DNA of 56,855 nucleotides, taken from contig WQXJ01000007.1 in the NCBI GenBank assembly GCA_009784895.1, forward strand, positions 1 to 56,855, read 5' to 3'. The notes beneath the pieces are model-generated. The model worked only from the letters and a program-made list of their open reading frames with translations. It had not been told where the DNA came from and ran no database searches. The DNA is from Micrococcales bacterium (GTDB taxonomy: Bacteria; Actinomycetota; Actinomycetes; Actinomycetales; WQXJ01). Below are positions 9,060 through 18,104 of the stretch, in pieces. The translations under genes and the position numbers were made by a program. Positions within the stretch are counted from its first letter, which is position 1. Each line of letters starts with the position of its first letter.

Positions 9060-9889
9060 AACTGCGCCAGAGCCTGCCAAGGCGCGCCGGCTGGTGGCTG
9101 GTGATGTGCGGAGCGGCCGCCATGACCTTATGGCCGGTGCTGTGGACCATCTCGACCTCCTTCAAGTCCCAAAAAGAGACCTACCAGTTCCCGCCCACGA
9201 TCTGGCCTGAAGACGTCCGGTTGTCCAACTACACCAGGCTGTTTGAGTCGACTGACTTCAGATCGGCTTTGGTGACCTCAGTGGTGGTCACCGTGGGCGT
9301 GACAATACTGGTCCTGGTGATCGCCTACCCCTGTGCCTATGCCCTGGTCAGGATGCGGGCCTGGGGCTCGCGCCTAGTGCTGCTGCTAGTGGCCTTCGCC
9401 CAGACTGTACCGGCCATCGTGGTGCTGATTCCGCTCTACTCGATCAGCGTCAGGCTTCACCTTTACGACACCAGGACCGTCCTGATCTTGGTCTACACGG
9501 CCTTCCTGATTCCGTTCTCGACCCTGATTCTGATGGCCTTCCTGCGGGCCGTACCTACCGAGATTGAAGAAGCCGCCCTGGTAGACGGTTGTAGCCACGT
9601 CAGAGTGTTGACCCGGATAGTGCTGCCCATGACCCGGCCAGCCATCGCCACAGCGGCCGTCTTCACCGGCCTATTCGCTTGGAACGAGTTCCTCATCGCG
9701 GCCGTCCTGGGGGGCGACAAAGCCCGGCCGCTAACGGTCATGATCTCCCAGTTCGTATCGCAAAAAACCATTGAGTGGGGCCCAATGACCGCTGCCGTCT
9801 GCTTGGTGCTACTGCCGGTGGTAGTAGCCGTGGTCCTGCTGCAACGACATCTTGTCTCCGGCCTGGTGGCCGGAGCGCTGAAAGCCTAA
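9056..9889 (+). CDS. Sugar ABC transporter permease, MalG type (set 1)
   Basis: A 277-residue membrane protein with six predicted spans, the second half of the permease pair. The EAA loop reads EIEEAALVDGCSHVRVLTRI near residues 165-185. It begins inside the last codons of the MalF-type permease (ATGA overlap), which supports equimolar production. The C-terminal LVAGALKA ending is typical of MalG-type proteins. It functions with the upstream permease and binding protein to import a carbohydrate. Substrate not predictable from the sequence alone. Confidence 0.93.
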   Translation: MKLRQSLPRRAGWWLVMCGAAAMTLWPVLWTISTSFKSQKETYQFPPTIWPEDVRLSNYTRLFESTDFRSALVTSVVVTVGVTILVLVIAYPCAYALVRMRAWGSRLVLLLVAFAQTVPAIVVLIPLYSISVRLHLYDTRTVLILVYTAFLIPFSTLILMAFLRAVPTEIEEAALVDGCSHVRVLTRIVLPMTRPAIATAAVFTGLFAWNEFLIAAVLGGDKARPLTVMISQFVSQKTIEWGPMTAAVCLVLLPVVVAVVLLQRHLVSGLVAGALKA

Positions 9890-9918
9890 TAGGCCCAACA
9901 ACGCAAGGAGAAGTGGAC

Positions 9919-10920
9919 ATGAACCAACACAAGACCCAGGTGGCGATCATTGGCGCCGGCATCATGGGGGAGTTCTACGCCGGGACTTTACGGCAGTCCA
10001 ATTTGCGGTTTAGGACTGACCTAGTGGCGGTCTGCGACATTGATGCCTCCCGCGCCGCCGCCGTGGCCGGGGACGAGGCCACGGCCTACACCGATGTTTC
10101 TCAGATGCTGGCCAACGAGACCCTCGACTGGGTCTACCTGGCAACGCCTGATTTCGCCCACCGGGAACCGTTTGAGGCCTGTATGGCGGCCGGGGTTCCA
10201 TGCCTGGTTGAAAAGCCACTGGCGACAACGCTCGAGGATGCCAGGGCCATGCAGGCGGCGGCGCAGCGGGCCGGGGTGCAGGTTGAGGTCAACTTCTCTA
10301 ACCACATCAACCCGGCCTATGCCGCAGCCAAGACGGCCATCGAGGCTGGCGAAATAGGCCAGCCGCTAGGGGTCTATGCCCGGCTGTCGAACGTTTTCAC
10401 CTACCCCTTGAACAACCTCAGTTGGGCCCAAAAGTCCTCAGTTGCCTGGTTCCTGATTAGCCACACAGCCGACCTGGCGGCTTGGCTAACTGATTGGCAG
10501 GCCACATCAGTTCTAGCTCGCGGCTCAAAGGGTCGTCTAGCCGCCTTAGGCCTGGATACCTACGACCTGATCCAGTGTTTGGTGACCTACTCCGGCGGGC
10601 GCTCGGCCATTTTCGAGGCCTCATGGACGCTGCCGGAGTCGATGCCATCACTGGTCGACATGGCCTATGTGATTCACGGTGACGCTGGCCAAATCGCCAT
10701 TGACACCACTCGCCAAATGGTGACAGTGGCCGGCCCAGGCGGTTATGTCTACCCCGGCACGCTTGATTGGGACCAGCAGTGTATTACCGATTGCCTCGAG
10801 CGCCTGGACCAGCCCACCCCGGCCGAGCCGTTAGCTGAAGGGCTGGCCAACACCGCGCTGGTGGTGGCCCTGCACCGTTCACTGCAAAGTGGCCAAGTCG
10901 AAACCATCGAGGCGGGTTAG
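9919..10920 (+). CDS. Gfo/Idh/MocA family oxidoreductase 1
   Basis: A 333-residue NAD(P)-dependent oxidoreductase. The N-terminal Rossmann fold begins at once with VAIIGAGIMGEFYAG, and the family hallmark EKPLATT occurs near residue 96. The C-terminal alpha/beta domain contains WFLISHTAD, which probably bears the catalytic His and Asp. These enzymes oxidise or reduce hydroxyl groups of sugars, inositols or sugar acids, often at C3. The ATG at 9919 has AAGGAG upstream and fits the family start; longer readings would run into the permease gene. A clearly related paralogue lies at 15230 in the same island and shares PDFAH and EKPLATT, so the two may act as an oxidase/reductase pair. That pairing is inference. 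Confidence 0.9.
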   Translation: MNQHKTQVAIIGAGIMGEFYAGTLRQSNLRFRTDLVAVCDIDASRAAAVAGDEATAYTDVSQMLANETLDWVYLATPDFAHREPFEACMAAGVPCLVEKPLATTLEDARAMQAAAQRAGVQVEVNFSNHINPAYAAAKTAIEAGEIGQPLGVYARLSNVFTYPLNNLSWAQKSSVAWFLISHTADLAAWLTDWQATSVLARGSKGRLAALGLDTYDLIQCLVTYSGGRSAIFEASWTLPESMPSLVDMAYVIHGDAGQIAIDTTRQMVTVAGPGGYVYPGTLDWDQQCITDCLERLDQPTPAEPLAEGLANTALVVALHRSLQSGQVETIEAG

Positions 10921-10939
10921 GCGGGGGAGGACCAAGCCA

Positions 10940-11659
10940 ATGGCGGAAGCAGAGGCGCTAGCGGGGCTGATGGATCAATGGTCCAGCCAGCTACTGGCAC
11001 CCGCCCAGCAGGTGGTGTCAAACGACCGCCTGGCCATAGCCCGGGCCGCCCTTGCCATCGCCAGCCACCTCGACCCCCAGGGCCGTCTGATGTGCTTTGG
11101 CGCTGGCCACTCCTGGTGCCTGGCGGCTGAGCTTTGCTCCAGAGCCGGTGGCCTGCCCGGAGTAGTGGCAATGAGCCTGGCCGATCTGGGCCCAAAGCGC
11201 GACCAATGGCGCCAATTGGCGGATTCAGGCCCCGAACGCCAGGTCGAACTGGCCCAGCCAATGATCGACCACCACCGGCTGACCAGCCGAGACGTGCTGC
11301 TGGTGATATCAAACTCGGGGCGCAATTCAATGGTGATCGAATTGGCTCGGCTGGCTAGGGCCATGGGCTGCCTGGTGGTGTGCGTGGTCTCGCTGGCGCA
11401 CGCCAATTCGATCAAGTCACGCCACCCCAGCGGCCAGATGCTAATGGATCACGCCGACATTGTTCTAGACAACCATGGATCGCCAGGGGACGCCGGAGTT
11501 GAGGTGGCACCAGGCGTAGTGTCGGGTGCCACCTCAACTATCGCCGGTTCCTTGACCCTTCAATTGCTGGCCTGCTGCCTGGCCTACCACTTCAGCCAGA
11601 GCGAAAGTGGTTTTGCCACCATTCGCAGCGCCAATCTCGATTGTGAGGCGAGCCAATGA
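10940..11659 (+). CDS. SIS-domain phosphosugar-binding protein (COG4821-like)
   Basis: A 239-residue single SIS-domain protein. The phosphosugar-binding loops are visible as GAGHSWCLAAELCSRAGG near residues 54-71 and VISNSGRNSMVIELA near residues 121-135. Proteins of this size and organisation belong to the uncharacterised sugar-isomerase-domain family rather than to GlmS or GmhA. It probably isomerises, eliminates or senses a phosphorylated (amino)sugar in the cytoplasm. The ATG at 10940 follows GGGGGAGGACC. The stop overlaps the next gene, a ROK kinase, by 4 bp, so kinase and isomerase are made together. MurQ-like etherase activity is an alternative, but that enzyme is longer. Confidence 0.82.
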   Translation: MAEAEALAGLMDQWSSQLLAPAQQVVSNDRLAIARAALAIASHLDPQGRLMCFGAGHSWCLAAELCSRAGGLPGVVAMSLADLGPKRDQWRQLADSGPERQVELAQPMIDHHRLTSRDVLLVISNSGRNSMVIELARLARAMGCLVVCVVSLAHANSIKSRHPSGQMLMDHADIVLDNHGSPGDAGVEVAPGVVSGATSTIAGSLTLQLLACCLAYHFSQSESGFATIRSANLDCEASQ

Positions 11660-12615
11660 AAACAATCGGAACAGTCGATCTAGGTGGCACCTTCCTCAGG
11701 ACCGGTTGGTGGCGTCAGGACGCCTGGTTGATGACCCATGCCGAGCGGACCTGCACCAACGACGGTCAAGACGCGCTGACCAGCCAGATCATCCGGGCGG
11801 TCGAGGCCGGGCCGGACATCAGCGGCCTGGTAGTGGCCACCGCTGGTGGCCTGTCAACGGTCACCGGTCATATTCACCATGCTGCCAACCTGCCACTTGA
11901 CAACCTTGATCTGCGTGAGACCTTGGGCCAGCGGCTGGGGGTTCCGGTGGCGGTGCTGGGTGACGCGGCCGCCGGCACTGTGGCTGAGTTTGGCGCCGGC
12001 GCCGCCAAGGGCCTGTCCCACGGCGCCTTTTTGACCATTTCGACCGGCATCGGCATGGGTCTGGTCATCAACGGCAGGCTGGTCAGCGGCTTGAACCACC
12101 AGGCAGGGGAGCTTGGCCACATCCCGGTGGACACCTCGGCTGAAGCCCCTCAATGTCCCTGTGGTCAAAGTGGCTGCCTTGAGGCCTTCGCCTCCGGCAA
12201 CGGGCTGGTAGCGCGTTTTTGCGCCGATGGAGGTGCCACAGGCAGCCCGGTACCTGACGGACGGGCTGTGGTCGAGTTGGCGGAAAGAGGCCACCGGGGT
12301 GCCACCGTGGTAGTCAACCAGGGCGGGCAATTGCTTGGCGCGGCTTTGGCCATGTTGATACGGCTTTTGTCGCCACAGGTTTTGGTGCTAGGTGGCGGTT
12401 TAGCCAAGTCTCGTTACTACATCGGTTTGGCCACAACCTGGCTAGAGCGGATTCTGGCCCAGTCTCTACCCGGCTCCAGCCGGTTGATCTGCACCGGAAC
12501 CTGTGAACCGTCGAACCCATTAGTGGGCGCGGCTTTGGCCGGCGCCGGTGACCTGGCCGCGAGGCGGTTGCTAAAAGGCACCGGTTATGAAGAGCAATTG
12601 GAGGCATTGTGGTAG
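11656..12615 (+). CDS. ROK-family sugar kinase
   Basis: A 319-residue ROK kinase. The ATP phosphate-binding motif DLGGTFLRTG opens the protein, GDAAAGTVAEFGAGAAKG covers the interdomain part, and the zinc-binding signature of the family is intact (GELGHIPVD then CPCGQSGCLE near residues 173-183). Such kinases phosphorylate glucose, N-acetylglucosamine, N-acetylmannosamine or allose. No helix-turn-helix is present, unlike the regulator at 14003, so this is the enzyme. It overlaps the SIS gene upstream (ATGA) and the ceramidase-like gene downstream, placing it in the middle of a coupled catabolic operon. Substrate specificity is uncertain; an amino sugar is my favoured guess from the hydrolase next door. 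Confidence 0.9.
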   Translation: MKTIGTVDLGGTFLRTGWWRQDAWLMTHAERTCTNDGQDALTSQIIRAVEAGPDISGLVVATAGGLSTVTGHIHHAANLPLDNLDLRETLGQRLGVPVAVLGDAAAGTVAEFGAGAAKGLSHGAFLTISTGIGMGLVINGRLVSGLNHQAGELGHIPVDTSAEAPQCPCGQSGCLEAFASGNGLVARFCADGGATGSPVPDGRAVVELAERGHRGATVVVNQGGQLLGAALAMLIRLLSPQVLVLGGGLAKSRYYIGLATTWLERILAQSLPGSSRLICTGTCEPSNPLVGAALAGAGDLAARRLLKGTGYEEQLEALW

Positions 12616-14006
12616 TTAACGGCACAACCGATCAGCCACCTGGCATTTTTATGGTCGGCACTGCGACCCGTAACCTCGACTTCGCCGCCGGCCTGGCCAT
12701 GGCCGGCTACGCCCGGCGCCATGGACCCAGCCAGGGCACCTTGGAGCCACTGCAGGCCAGGGCCTTGGCCGTGGCCGACCCGCATGGCAATCGGGTCGCC
12801 TTGGTGGCACTGGACCTGGTCTATGTGACCAGGGCGATCGCACAGGCGGTCGAGGAACGACTGGCTCGCAGCGTCGGTCTGCCACATCAAGCCCTGGCGA
12901 TTAGCGCCACCCACACCCACTCCGGGCCTGATGTTGGCAACCCTGACGATCCCGCCGGCCAGATGGTGGTTGAAACCGCCGCTGAGGCGGTCCAAGCAGC
13001 GCTGGGGTCAATGGCGCCGGCCGAGCTGTGGAGTGATGCTGTTGGCGTTGAGGCCCTTGGCATGAACCGTCGCAACGGCACGGCCCCACCCTTGTCCGCC
13101 CACGTCATCGTGGCCACTAGGCCCGGCCGGCCCGGCGATGTCATGGCCACTCTGCTTGAATTCGCCTGCCATGCCACCATCTTGGAGCACGACAATGTCC
13201 GCTACTCGCCGGATTACCCCGGCCATGCCCGCCGACTGATCGAGCAGTTGGTCGGTGGGACCTGCGTTTTTGTCCAAGGGTGTTCCGGCGACATCAATCC
13301 GGTATTTGATTCCCACCAGCCTTCTGGGGCCCACCTGGCTGGCGCACTGCTGGCCGGCACGGTTGGCACCAGCCTGCTGCGCTCATTGCGTCACCAGGCT
13401 GGCGCCAAATACGTCAATCTGACCTGGAACGGCGACTACCCGGTAACAACAGTGTCGACATTGCGACCGGTGCCGGCCGGTCGAGTCTGGGCAGCCCAGG
13501 GGGACACCGTCGTTGATTTGGCCGCGCTAGCCGACCCGGCGGCGGCAGCGGCCCGGCTGGCGGCGGCCCGTCAAGCTTTCAAGGCGGGCCAAAACGGACC
13601 CGACCATCATGCCTTGGGCGCCGAGCTAGGCGAGGCCTGGGCACAGGACCTGCGCGCCAGCGGATACATGGACGCGGTCCCAGCCGACCCGCCCACCCAA
13701 CCAACCAATCTGACCAGCCGGGTCCTGGGCTTGGGCCCGGCCGCCGCCATCTGCGCCTTACCTGGCGAGGTCTTTTGGACCACCGGCCAGGACCTGCGAC
13801 AGCGTCTAGAAGCGCCACCGCATTTGCTCCTGGCGACCTGCGCTAACCAGGCCGTCGGTTACCTGCCGCCGGTCCATGAGTTTGCCGAAAAAGGCTACGA
13901 GATTGGTGAAGCCGGCTTGGCCAAAGGCGCGGCCGAGGCCGTAGTCGAGACCACAGCTGGTCTGCTGGCCGGAGGTGGACCCCCTGGGGTCCGGGCGGAA
14001 ACGTGA
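12609..14006 (+). CDS. Neutral/alkaline ceramidase-like hydrolase
   Basis: A 465-residue protein resembling the N-terminal zinc-amidase domain of neutral/alkaline non-lysosomal ceramidases. Visible signs are SATHTHSGPD near residues 98-107 and EFACHATIL near 181-189 (zinc ligands), VQGCSGDINPVF near 223-234, and the C-terminal AVGYLPP with a nearby Tyr. It lacks a signal peptide and the immunoglobulin-like tail of secreted ceramidases, so it appears cytoplasmic. The GTG at 12609 overlaps the ROK kinase end and follows TTGGAGG. In a sugar operon it more likely hydrolyses an amide, for example an N-acyl amino sugar, than a lipid. Family assignment is good; the substrate is inference. Confidence 0.82.
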   Translation: MVVNGTTDQPPGIFMVGTATRNLDFAAGLAMAGYARRHGPSQGTLEPLQARALAVADPHGNRVALVALDLVYVTRAIAQAVEERLARSVGLPHQALAISATHTHSGPDVGNPDDPAGQMVVETAAEAVQAALGSMAPAELWSDAVGVEALGMNRRNGTAPPLSAHVIVATRPGRPGDVMATLLEFACHATILEHDNVRYSPDYPGHARRLIEQLVGGTCVFVQGCSGDINPVFDSHQPSGAHLAGALLAGTVGTSLLRSLRHQAGAKYVNLTWNGDYPVTTVSTLRPVPAGRVWAAQGDTVVDLAALADPAAAAARLAAARQAFKAGQNGPDHHALGAELGEAWAQDLRASGYMDAVPADPPTQPTNLTSRVLGLGPAAAICALPGEVFWTTGQDLRQRLEAPPHLLLATCANQAVGYLPPVHEFAEKGYEIGEAGLAKGAAEAVVETTAGLLAGGGPPGVRAET

Positions 14007-15190
14007 ACACTAGTGCCGCAGGCCGGCCGTTCGTTGCCGGGCTGATTACCGTTTCGCAGATGGGCAGCTCGAACCGGGTGGGCCTGCTTTACGCCCTGGC
14101 CGAGCATGGTCCGACCTCACGCTCGGAACTGGCCCGTATGGCTGGCGTGCCGCGCGGGTCAATCGCACCAATCGTGGCCGGTCTAATCAAAGACGGCATT
14201 CTGATCGAGTTGGAGCCAACTGGAGAGACCCCCAAAGTGGGCAAACCATCGCGGCCATTGTGGTTTGGTCCACGGATTGGACACGCCGGCACAGTCAGAA
14301 TCGAAGCTGGCGTGGTCGAATGTGCCCGGGTCGATCAACGGGGCCAGGTCCGCGACTCGGCCCAAGCCGCCTTTGGCCGCGGTGCCACCACCGGCGAACT
14401 TGAGGACCTAGTGTTGAAACTGGCCCAGGAAGTCTTCGACCGGGCCACCGGCCCACTAACCGGTATTGGGCTGGTCTGGCCGGCCGTCTGGGACCGGGAC
14501 ACCGGACGAGTCTTGTCGTGCACGCCCATACCGGCACTCGAAGGATCGCAGCTGGTCGAACGCCTAGAGCAGCAGACTTCGCTTGAGGTCTTTGTCGAAG
14601 ACGACGCCCGGGCGCTGAGTGTGGGCCAACGCTGGTTTGGCCAGGCCCGTAATGACGATTCGTTTGCCGCTGTCCAGATCTCGGCTGGGATAGGCGCCGG
14701 GCTGATCGTGGACGGCCGGTTGTTTTCGATTGACGACCAATTCCCAGAAATCGGACACATGGTGGTGGACGTTTTTGGCGAGCCGTGCCGCTGCGGGCGG
14801 ACCGGCTGTTGGGAAACCATCGCCGGCCTAGGCTGGTTGCGCCAACAAGCCCGCCGCCACGGTCTGGCCAATTGGGCCACTGTCACGCCTGGCTACCTGG
14901 TCACGACCCAAGGCCCCCAAACTAAGAGGCTGCTTGACTCCTATGCCCGCAATATCGGCATCGGCCTGGCCAATATCGCCATTGCCTTTGGCATCAGCCG
15001 CTTCATTCTGCATGGCGAGGTTGTCAGCGGCGGCCCAACACTGCTGGACCAGGTCAGGCGGCACACTGCGGCCCAATGCGCCATGCCCGGGACGGGCCAA
15101 CCGACTATTGATCTGGCCGACTCAACCCACCCGACCGCCCTACTTGGGGCGGCCGCCATGCCACTTGTCCACGCCATCGAACGCGCCTAG
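14003..15190 (+). CDS. ROK-family transcriptional regulator
   Basis: A 395-residue repressor of the NagC/XylR type. An N-terminal winged helix-turn-helix covers about residues 20-70 (GLLYALAEHGPTSRSELARM, then GSIAPIVAGLIKDGIL), followed by a ROK sugar-binding domain with FPEIGHMVVD and the zinc motif CRCGRTGCWE near residues 258-268. The canonical phosphate loop is poorly kept, as expected of a sensor rather than a kinase. The GTG start overlaps the hydrolase stop (GTGA). It is the only regulator in the island, so it probably controls both sugar transport operons in response to their substrate or its phosphate. Targets have not been shown. Confidence 0.9.
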   Translation: MNTSAAGRPFVAGLITVSQMGSSNRVGLLYALAEHGPTSRSELARMAGVPRGSIAPIVAGLIKDGILIELEPTGETPKVGKPSRPLWFGPRIGHAGTVRIEAGVVECARVDQRGQVRDSAQAAFGRGATTGELEDLVLKLAQEVFDRATGPLTGIGLVWPAVWDRDTGRVLSCTPIPALEGSQLVERLEQQTSLEVFVEDDARALSVGQRWFGQARNDDSFAAVQISAGIGAGLIVDGRLFSIDDQFPEIGHMVVDVFGEPCRCGRTGCWETIAGLGWLRQQARRHGLANWATVTPGYLVTTQGPQTKRLLDSYARNIGIGLANIAIAFGISRFILHGEVVSGGPTLLDQVRRHTAAQCAMPGTGQPTIDLADSTHPTALLGAAAMPLVHAIERA

Positions 15191-15229
15191 AGCCCCTGCG
15201 ATGGCAGCCCAATCACAAGGAGAAACGAA

Positions 15230-16264
15230 ATGACCAAGTCACAAGTCCAAATCGGCATAGTCGGGGCTGGCATCTGGGGTGAAAAGCACGCCGAAATCTA
15301 CCAGGCCATGGATGGCTGTGAGGTTGTGGCGGTCTGCGACCGGGAACTAGCCAAAGCCAGCTCCTTGGCCTCAAAGCTTGGTCTCGATTCTGCCTATGGC
15401 GACTACAACGAGCTCTTGCGCCATGGCCGCATCGACGCGGTGGCGATTGTGACGCCAGATTTCGCCCACGCTGATATCGCCGTGGCGGCCGCTGCGGCCG
15501 GCAAGGACATGCTGATCGAAAAGCCATTGGCGACCACTGTCGATGACGTCGCCAGGACGGTCGAGGCCATCACCTCGGCCGGGGTTAGGGCCATGGTTGA
15601 TTTACATAATCGCTGGTCACCGCCGTTCAACACGGCGCATAGTTTGCTTGAATCGGGCCGAATTGGTCAGGCCTATTCGGCCTACTTCCGGCTCAACGAT
15701 ACGCGCTGGGTGGCCACGGACATGCTGCCCTGGGCGGCCCAATCTTCGATTCTTTGGTTCTTGGGCAGCCATTCGATTGACGCCTTGCGCTGGTTTTTCG
15801 ATGACGAGGTAGCTCGCGTCTTTACCGTGGCGCGCAAAGGCCTGCTGGTGGAGGAGGGTGTCGACGCCACCGACGTCTACTTGACCACCTTAGAGTTCAC
15901 AAAAGGCGGGATCGCCCAAATGGAGAACGGCTGGATCACCCCAAACGCCCATCCATGTATCAATGACATCAAATTCACGCTCCAGGGCACCAAAGGCACT
16001 ATCGCCATCGACGCTTCGAACCACAACCTGATCCAATGCTTCACCGATGACGATATGAATGTGCCAGATGTGGTTGTTCACAACTCGGTCTTTGGGCGGC
16101 CAGTTGGATTTGCTTTTGAGTCAATCAGGTCGTTTGTTGAGTGCCTCATTTCCGGCGAGGACTTCAAGGTCAGCCTGCTAGACGCCGCCAATGGCGCTTG
16201 TGCGCTAATCGCGGCGGAGGAATCAGCCGCTAAGCGCCAACCGGTGACAGTCCGCTACCTCTAG
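15230..16264 (+). CDS. Gfo/Idh/MocA family oxidoreductase 2
   Basis: A 344-residue NAD(P)-dependent oxidoreductase with the Rossmann motif IGIVGAGIWGEKHAEIY at the N terminus, the hallmark EKPLATT near residue 95, and WFLGSHSIDALRWF near residues 180-193 where the catalytic residues lie. It is a paralogue of the enzyme at 9919. The ATG follows AAGGAGAAACGAA, a strong ribosome site. It is the last gene of the plus-strand sugar operon and faces the second transporter set, from which a hairpin separates it. A role in oxidising or reducing a sugar hydroxyl is expected of the family; coupling with the first oxidoreductase in a 3-keto-sugar type route is speculative. Confidence 0.9.
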   Translation: MTKSQVQIGIVGAGIWGEKHAEIYQAMDGCEVVAVCDRELAKASSLASKLGLDSAYGDYNELLRHGRIDAVAIVTPDFAHADIAVAAAAAGKDMLIEKPLATTVDDVARTVEAITSAGVRAMVDLHNRWSPPFNTAHSLLESGRIGQAYSAYFRLNDTRWVATDMLPWAAQSSILWFLGSHSIDALRWFFDDEVARVFTVARKGLLVEEGVDATDVYLTTLEFTKGGIAQMENGWITPNAHPCINDIKFTLQGTKGTIAIDASNHNLIQCFTDDDMNVPDVVVHNSVFGRPVGFAFESIRSFVECLISGEDFKVSLLDAANGACALIAAEESAAKRQPVTVRYL

Positions 16265-16269
16265 CCCTC

Positions 16270-16289
16270 GGCGCGCCCCTCAGCGCGCC
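16270..16289. terminator. Hairpin between convergent sugar operons
   Basis: GGCGCGC (16270-16276) and GCGCGCC (16283-16289) form a perfect 7-bp stem with a 6-nt loop, five bases after the oxidoreductase stop and about 40 bases from the end of the opposing permease gene. A bidirectional terminator is likely; there is no T-tract. Confidence 0.55.
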
Positions 16290-16330
16290 AGAGGCGAGCT
16301 TTGGCATAGACCACCCGTTAGGGCCGGCCA

Positions 16331-17170
16331 CTAGCCTTTGACGGCGCCAGAGATAACTCCTTTGATGATGTGGCGCTGCCCTATCAGGTAGAAGGCAATA
16401 ATCGGGATGATGGCGATGACCAGCATGGCCATCAGGCCGCCCAGGTCCTTGGCGCCGTAAGAGCCGGTCATGTACTTCTGAACCGCGATTGGAATGGTCT
16501 GATAGTTCGATCCGATGACCAAGAATGGCAGCAGGTAGTCGTTCCAGATCCACATGGCGTTGAGAATGGCAACGGTGATGGCGGTGGGGCGCAGCACCGG
16601 GAAGATGACTTTGAAGAAAACCTGCCAGGGCGAGGCGCCGTCAACCATGGCGGCCTCTTCGATTTCGATCGGGATCGACCGGATGAAGCCGACAAAGATG
16701 AAGACTGACAGTCCGGCTCCAAACCCGGTGTAGAGGACCACAATGCCGAAGGGATTGTCCAACCGGGTCATATTGGCCACCTTGGACATGGTGAACATGA
16801 CCATTTGGAAGGGCACAATCATCGAGAAGACAAAAAGGTAGTACAGGGTCGAGGTCAGCTTGGATTTGACGCGGGCAATGTACCAGGCGGTCATCGACGT
16901 GACCAGCACAATCACCACTGTTGAAGCAATCGTGATGAAGAACGACCAACCGACCGCGCCAACAAAGTCACTCCGGCCCAAACCGTCAGCGTAATTCGAC
17001 CAGCCAGCAAAAGATTCCCCAGTTGGCAACGAGAACGGGCTGGTGTCAATGTAAACCTTGGACTTGAAGGAGTTCATCAAGATCAAGGCCATCGGTACTA
17101 GGTAAATGATCGAAAGCACCGTCATGCCAATGACGGCCACGACGCGGAAGACGCGCGAGGTCTTTTCCAT
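16331..17170 (-). CDS. Sugar ABC transporter permease, MalG type (set 2)
   Basis: A 279-residue inner-membrane permease with six predicted spans. The EAA loop appears as EIEEAAMVDGASPWQVFFKV near residues 168-188, and the protein ends in VISGAVKG, typical of the MalG branch. It overlaps the upstream permease gene by one base. It is the distal gene of the second transporter set, which converges on the first sugar operon. It belongs to the same superfamily as the set 1 permease but is clearly divergent from it, so the two transporters probably take different substrates. Confidence 0.93.
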   Translation of the reverse strand: MEKTSRVFRVVAVIGMTVLSIIYLVPMALILMNSFKSKVYIDTSPFSLPTGESFAGWSNYADGLGRSDFVGAVGWSFFITIASTVVIVLVTSMTAWYIARVKSKLTSTLYYLFVFSMIVPFQMVMFTMSKVANMTRLDNPFGIVVLYTGFGAGLSVFIFVGFIRSIPIEIEEAAMVDGASPWQVFFKVIFPVLRPTAITVAILNAMWIWNDYLLPFLVIGSNYQTIPIAVQKYMTGSYGAKDLGGLMAMLVIAIIPIIAFYLIGQRHIIKGVISGAVKG

Positions 17171-18024
17171 CAGCCGTCCGCCTCCTTGCTACGTGTGGCT
17201 CGTAGCTGGATGAAGGCGATCAGGGCCACCAGCAGGAAGAACATAACGGCCTTGGCTTGGCCCACACCTGAGAGGTTCTGGTTGTAGAAGGTGTTGAAAA
17301 TGTCCAAGGCTAGACCCTGGGTTCTTGGGCCTGGAGTCAGGGCGAGGTTTTGGTCGAACAGTTTGAAGCAGTTCGACAGGGTCAAGAACGTGCAGATAGT
17401 GATCGAGGGCATCAGCATGGGGATGGTGACGCGGAAGAGGCGGCGCCAGTAGCCGGCCCCGTCAATCTCCGCAGCCTCAATCACATCGCCGGGAATGTTC
17501 TGAATCCCGGCAATGTAGATAACCATCATGTAGCCGATCATCTGCCAGTTGACCAGCAAAACCAGACCCCAGAAGCCGTAGGCCGGCGAGAAGGTCAGGG
17601 GCTTGCCGATGGTGTTGATCAACAGGGCGTTGAGCAAAACCTGCCAGACGTAACCCAGCACAATCCCGCCAATCAAGTTGGGCAGGAAATAGATGGCGCG
17701 GAAAATATTGCGCCCCTTGATGGCTTTGGTCAGGATCGAGGCCAGGGCGAAGGCGAAAACGTTGACCATGATGACCGAGACAACGGTCAACAAGGTTGAA
17801 AACAGTAAGGCGCGCAGGACCGAAGGGGATCCGTTGATATCGGGTTGGAAAGCCTGCTGGTAGTTCCGCAACCCGACCCACTTGCCGTCTGTGACAGTGG
17901 TGAACTGGTTGAACGACAGCCAGAACCCTAAAACAAACGGCACTACGAAGGCCAAGATGAAGGCCAGGGTGGTTGGCAGTGCGAAGAGAGGAAACCACCG
18001 CTTGAGGTAAGACGAAATCTTCAT
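17170..18024 (-). CDS. Sugar ABC transporter permease, MalF type (set 2)
   Basis: A 284-residue membrane protein with six predicted spans. The ATPase-docking loop is DVIEAAEIDGAGYWRRLFRV near residues 183-203. It lies between the binding-protein gene and the MalG-type gene in the usual order. The 80-bp gap to the lipoprotein gene contains GC-rich sequence but no further gene. It forms the import channel together with the neighbouring permease. No ATP-binding subunit is encoded nearby, as for set 1. Confidence 0.93.
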   Translation of the reverse strand: MKISSYLKRWFPLFALPTTLAFILAFVVPFVLGFWLSFNQFTTVTDGKWVGLRNYQQAFQPDINGSPSVLRALLFSTLLTVVSVIMVNVFAFALASILTKAIKGRNIFRAIYFLPNLIGGIVLGYVWQVLLNALLINTIGKPLTFSPAYGFWGLVLLVNWQMIGYMMVIYIAGIQNIPGDVIEAAEIDGAGYWRRLFRVTIPMLMPSITICTFLTLSNCFKLFDQNLALTPGPRTQGLALDIFNTFYNQNLSGVGQAKAVMFFLLVALIAFIQLRATRSKEADG

Positions 18025-18104
18025 GAAAAAAGCTCCAGTTTTGGGGGCTGACTGGCCCGCCGGGGCTGGCTATTTGGCGAACCAGTCAGCCGGGCCGGGG
18101 GCGG

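Noticed and set aside
10889-10939. Earlier start of the SIS-domain gene
   Set aside because: It would overlap the oxidoreductase end by 30 bases with an Arg-rich lead; the ATG at 10940 has a good ribosome site.
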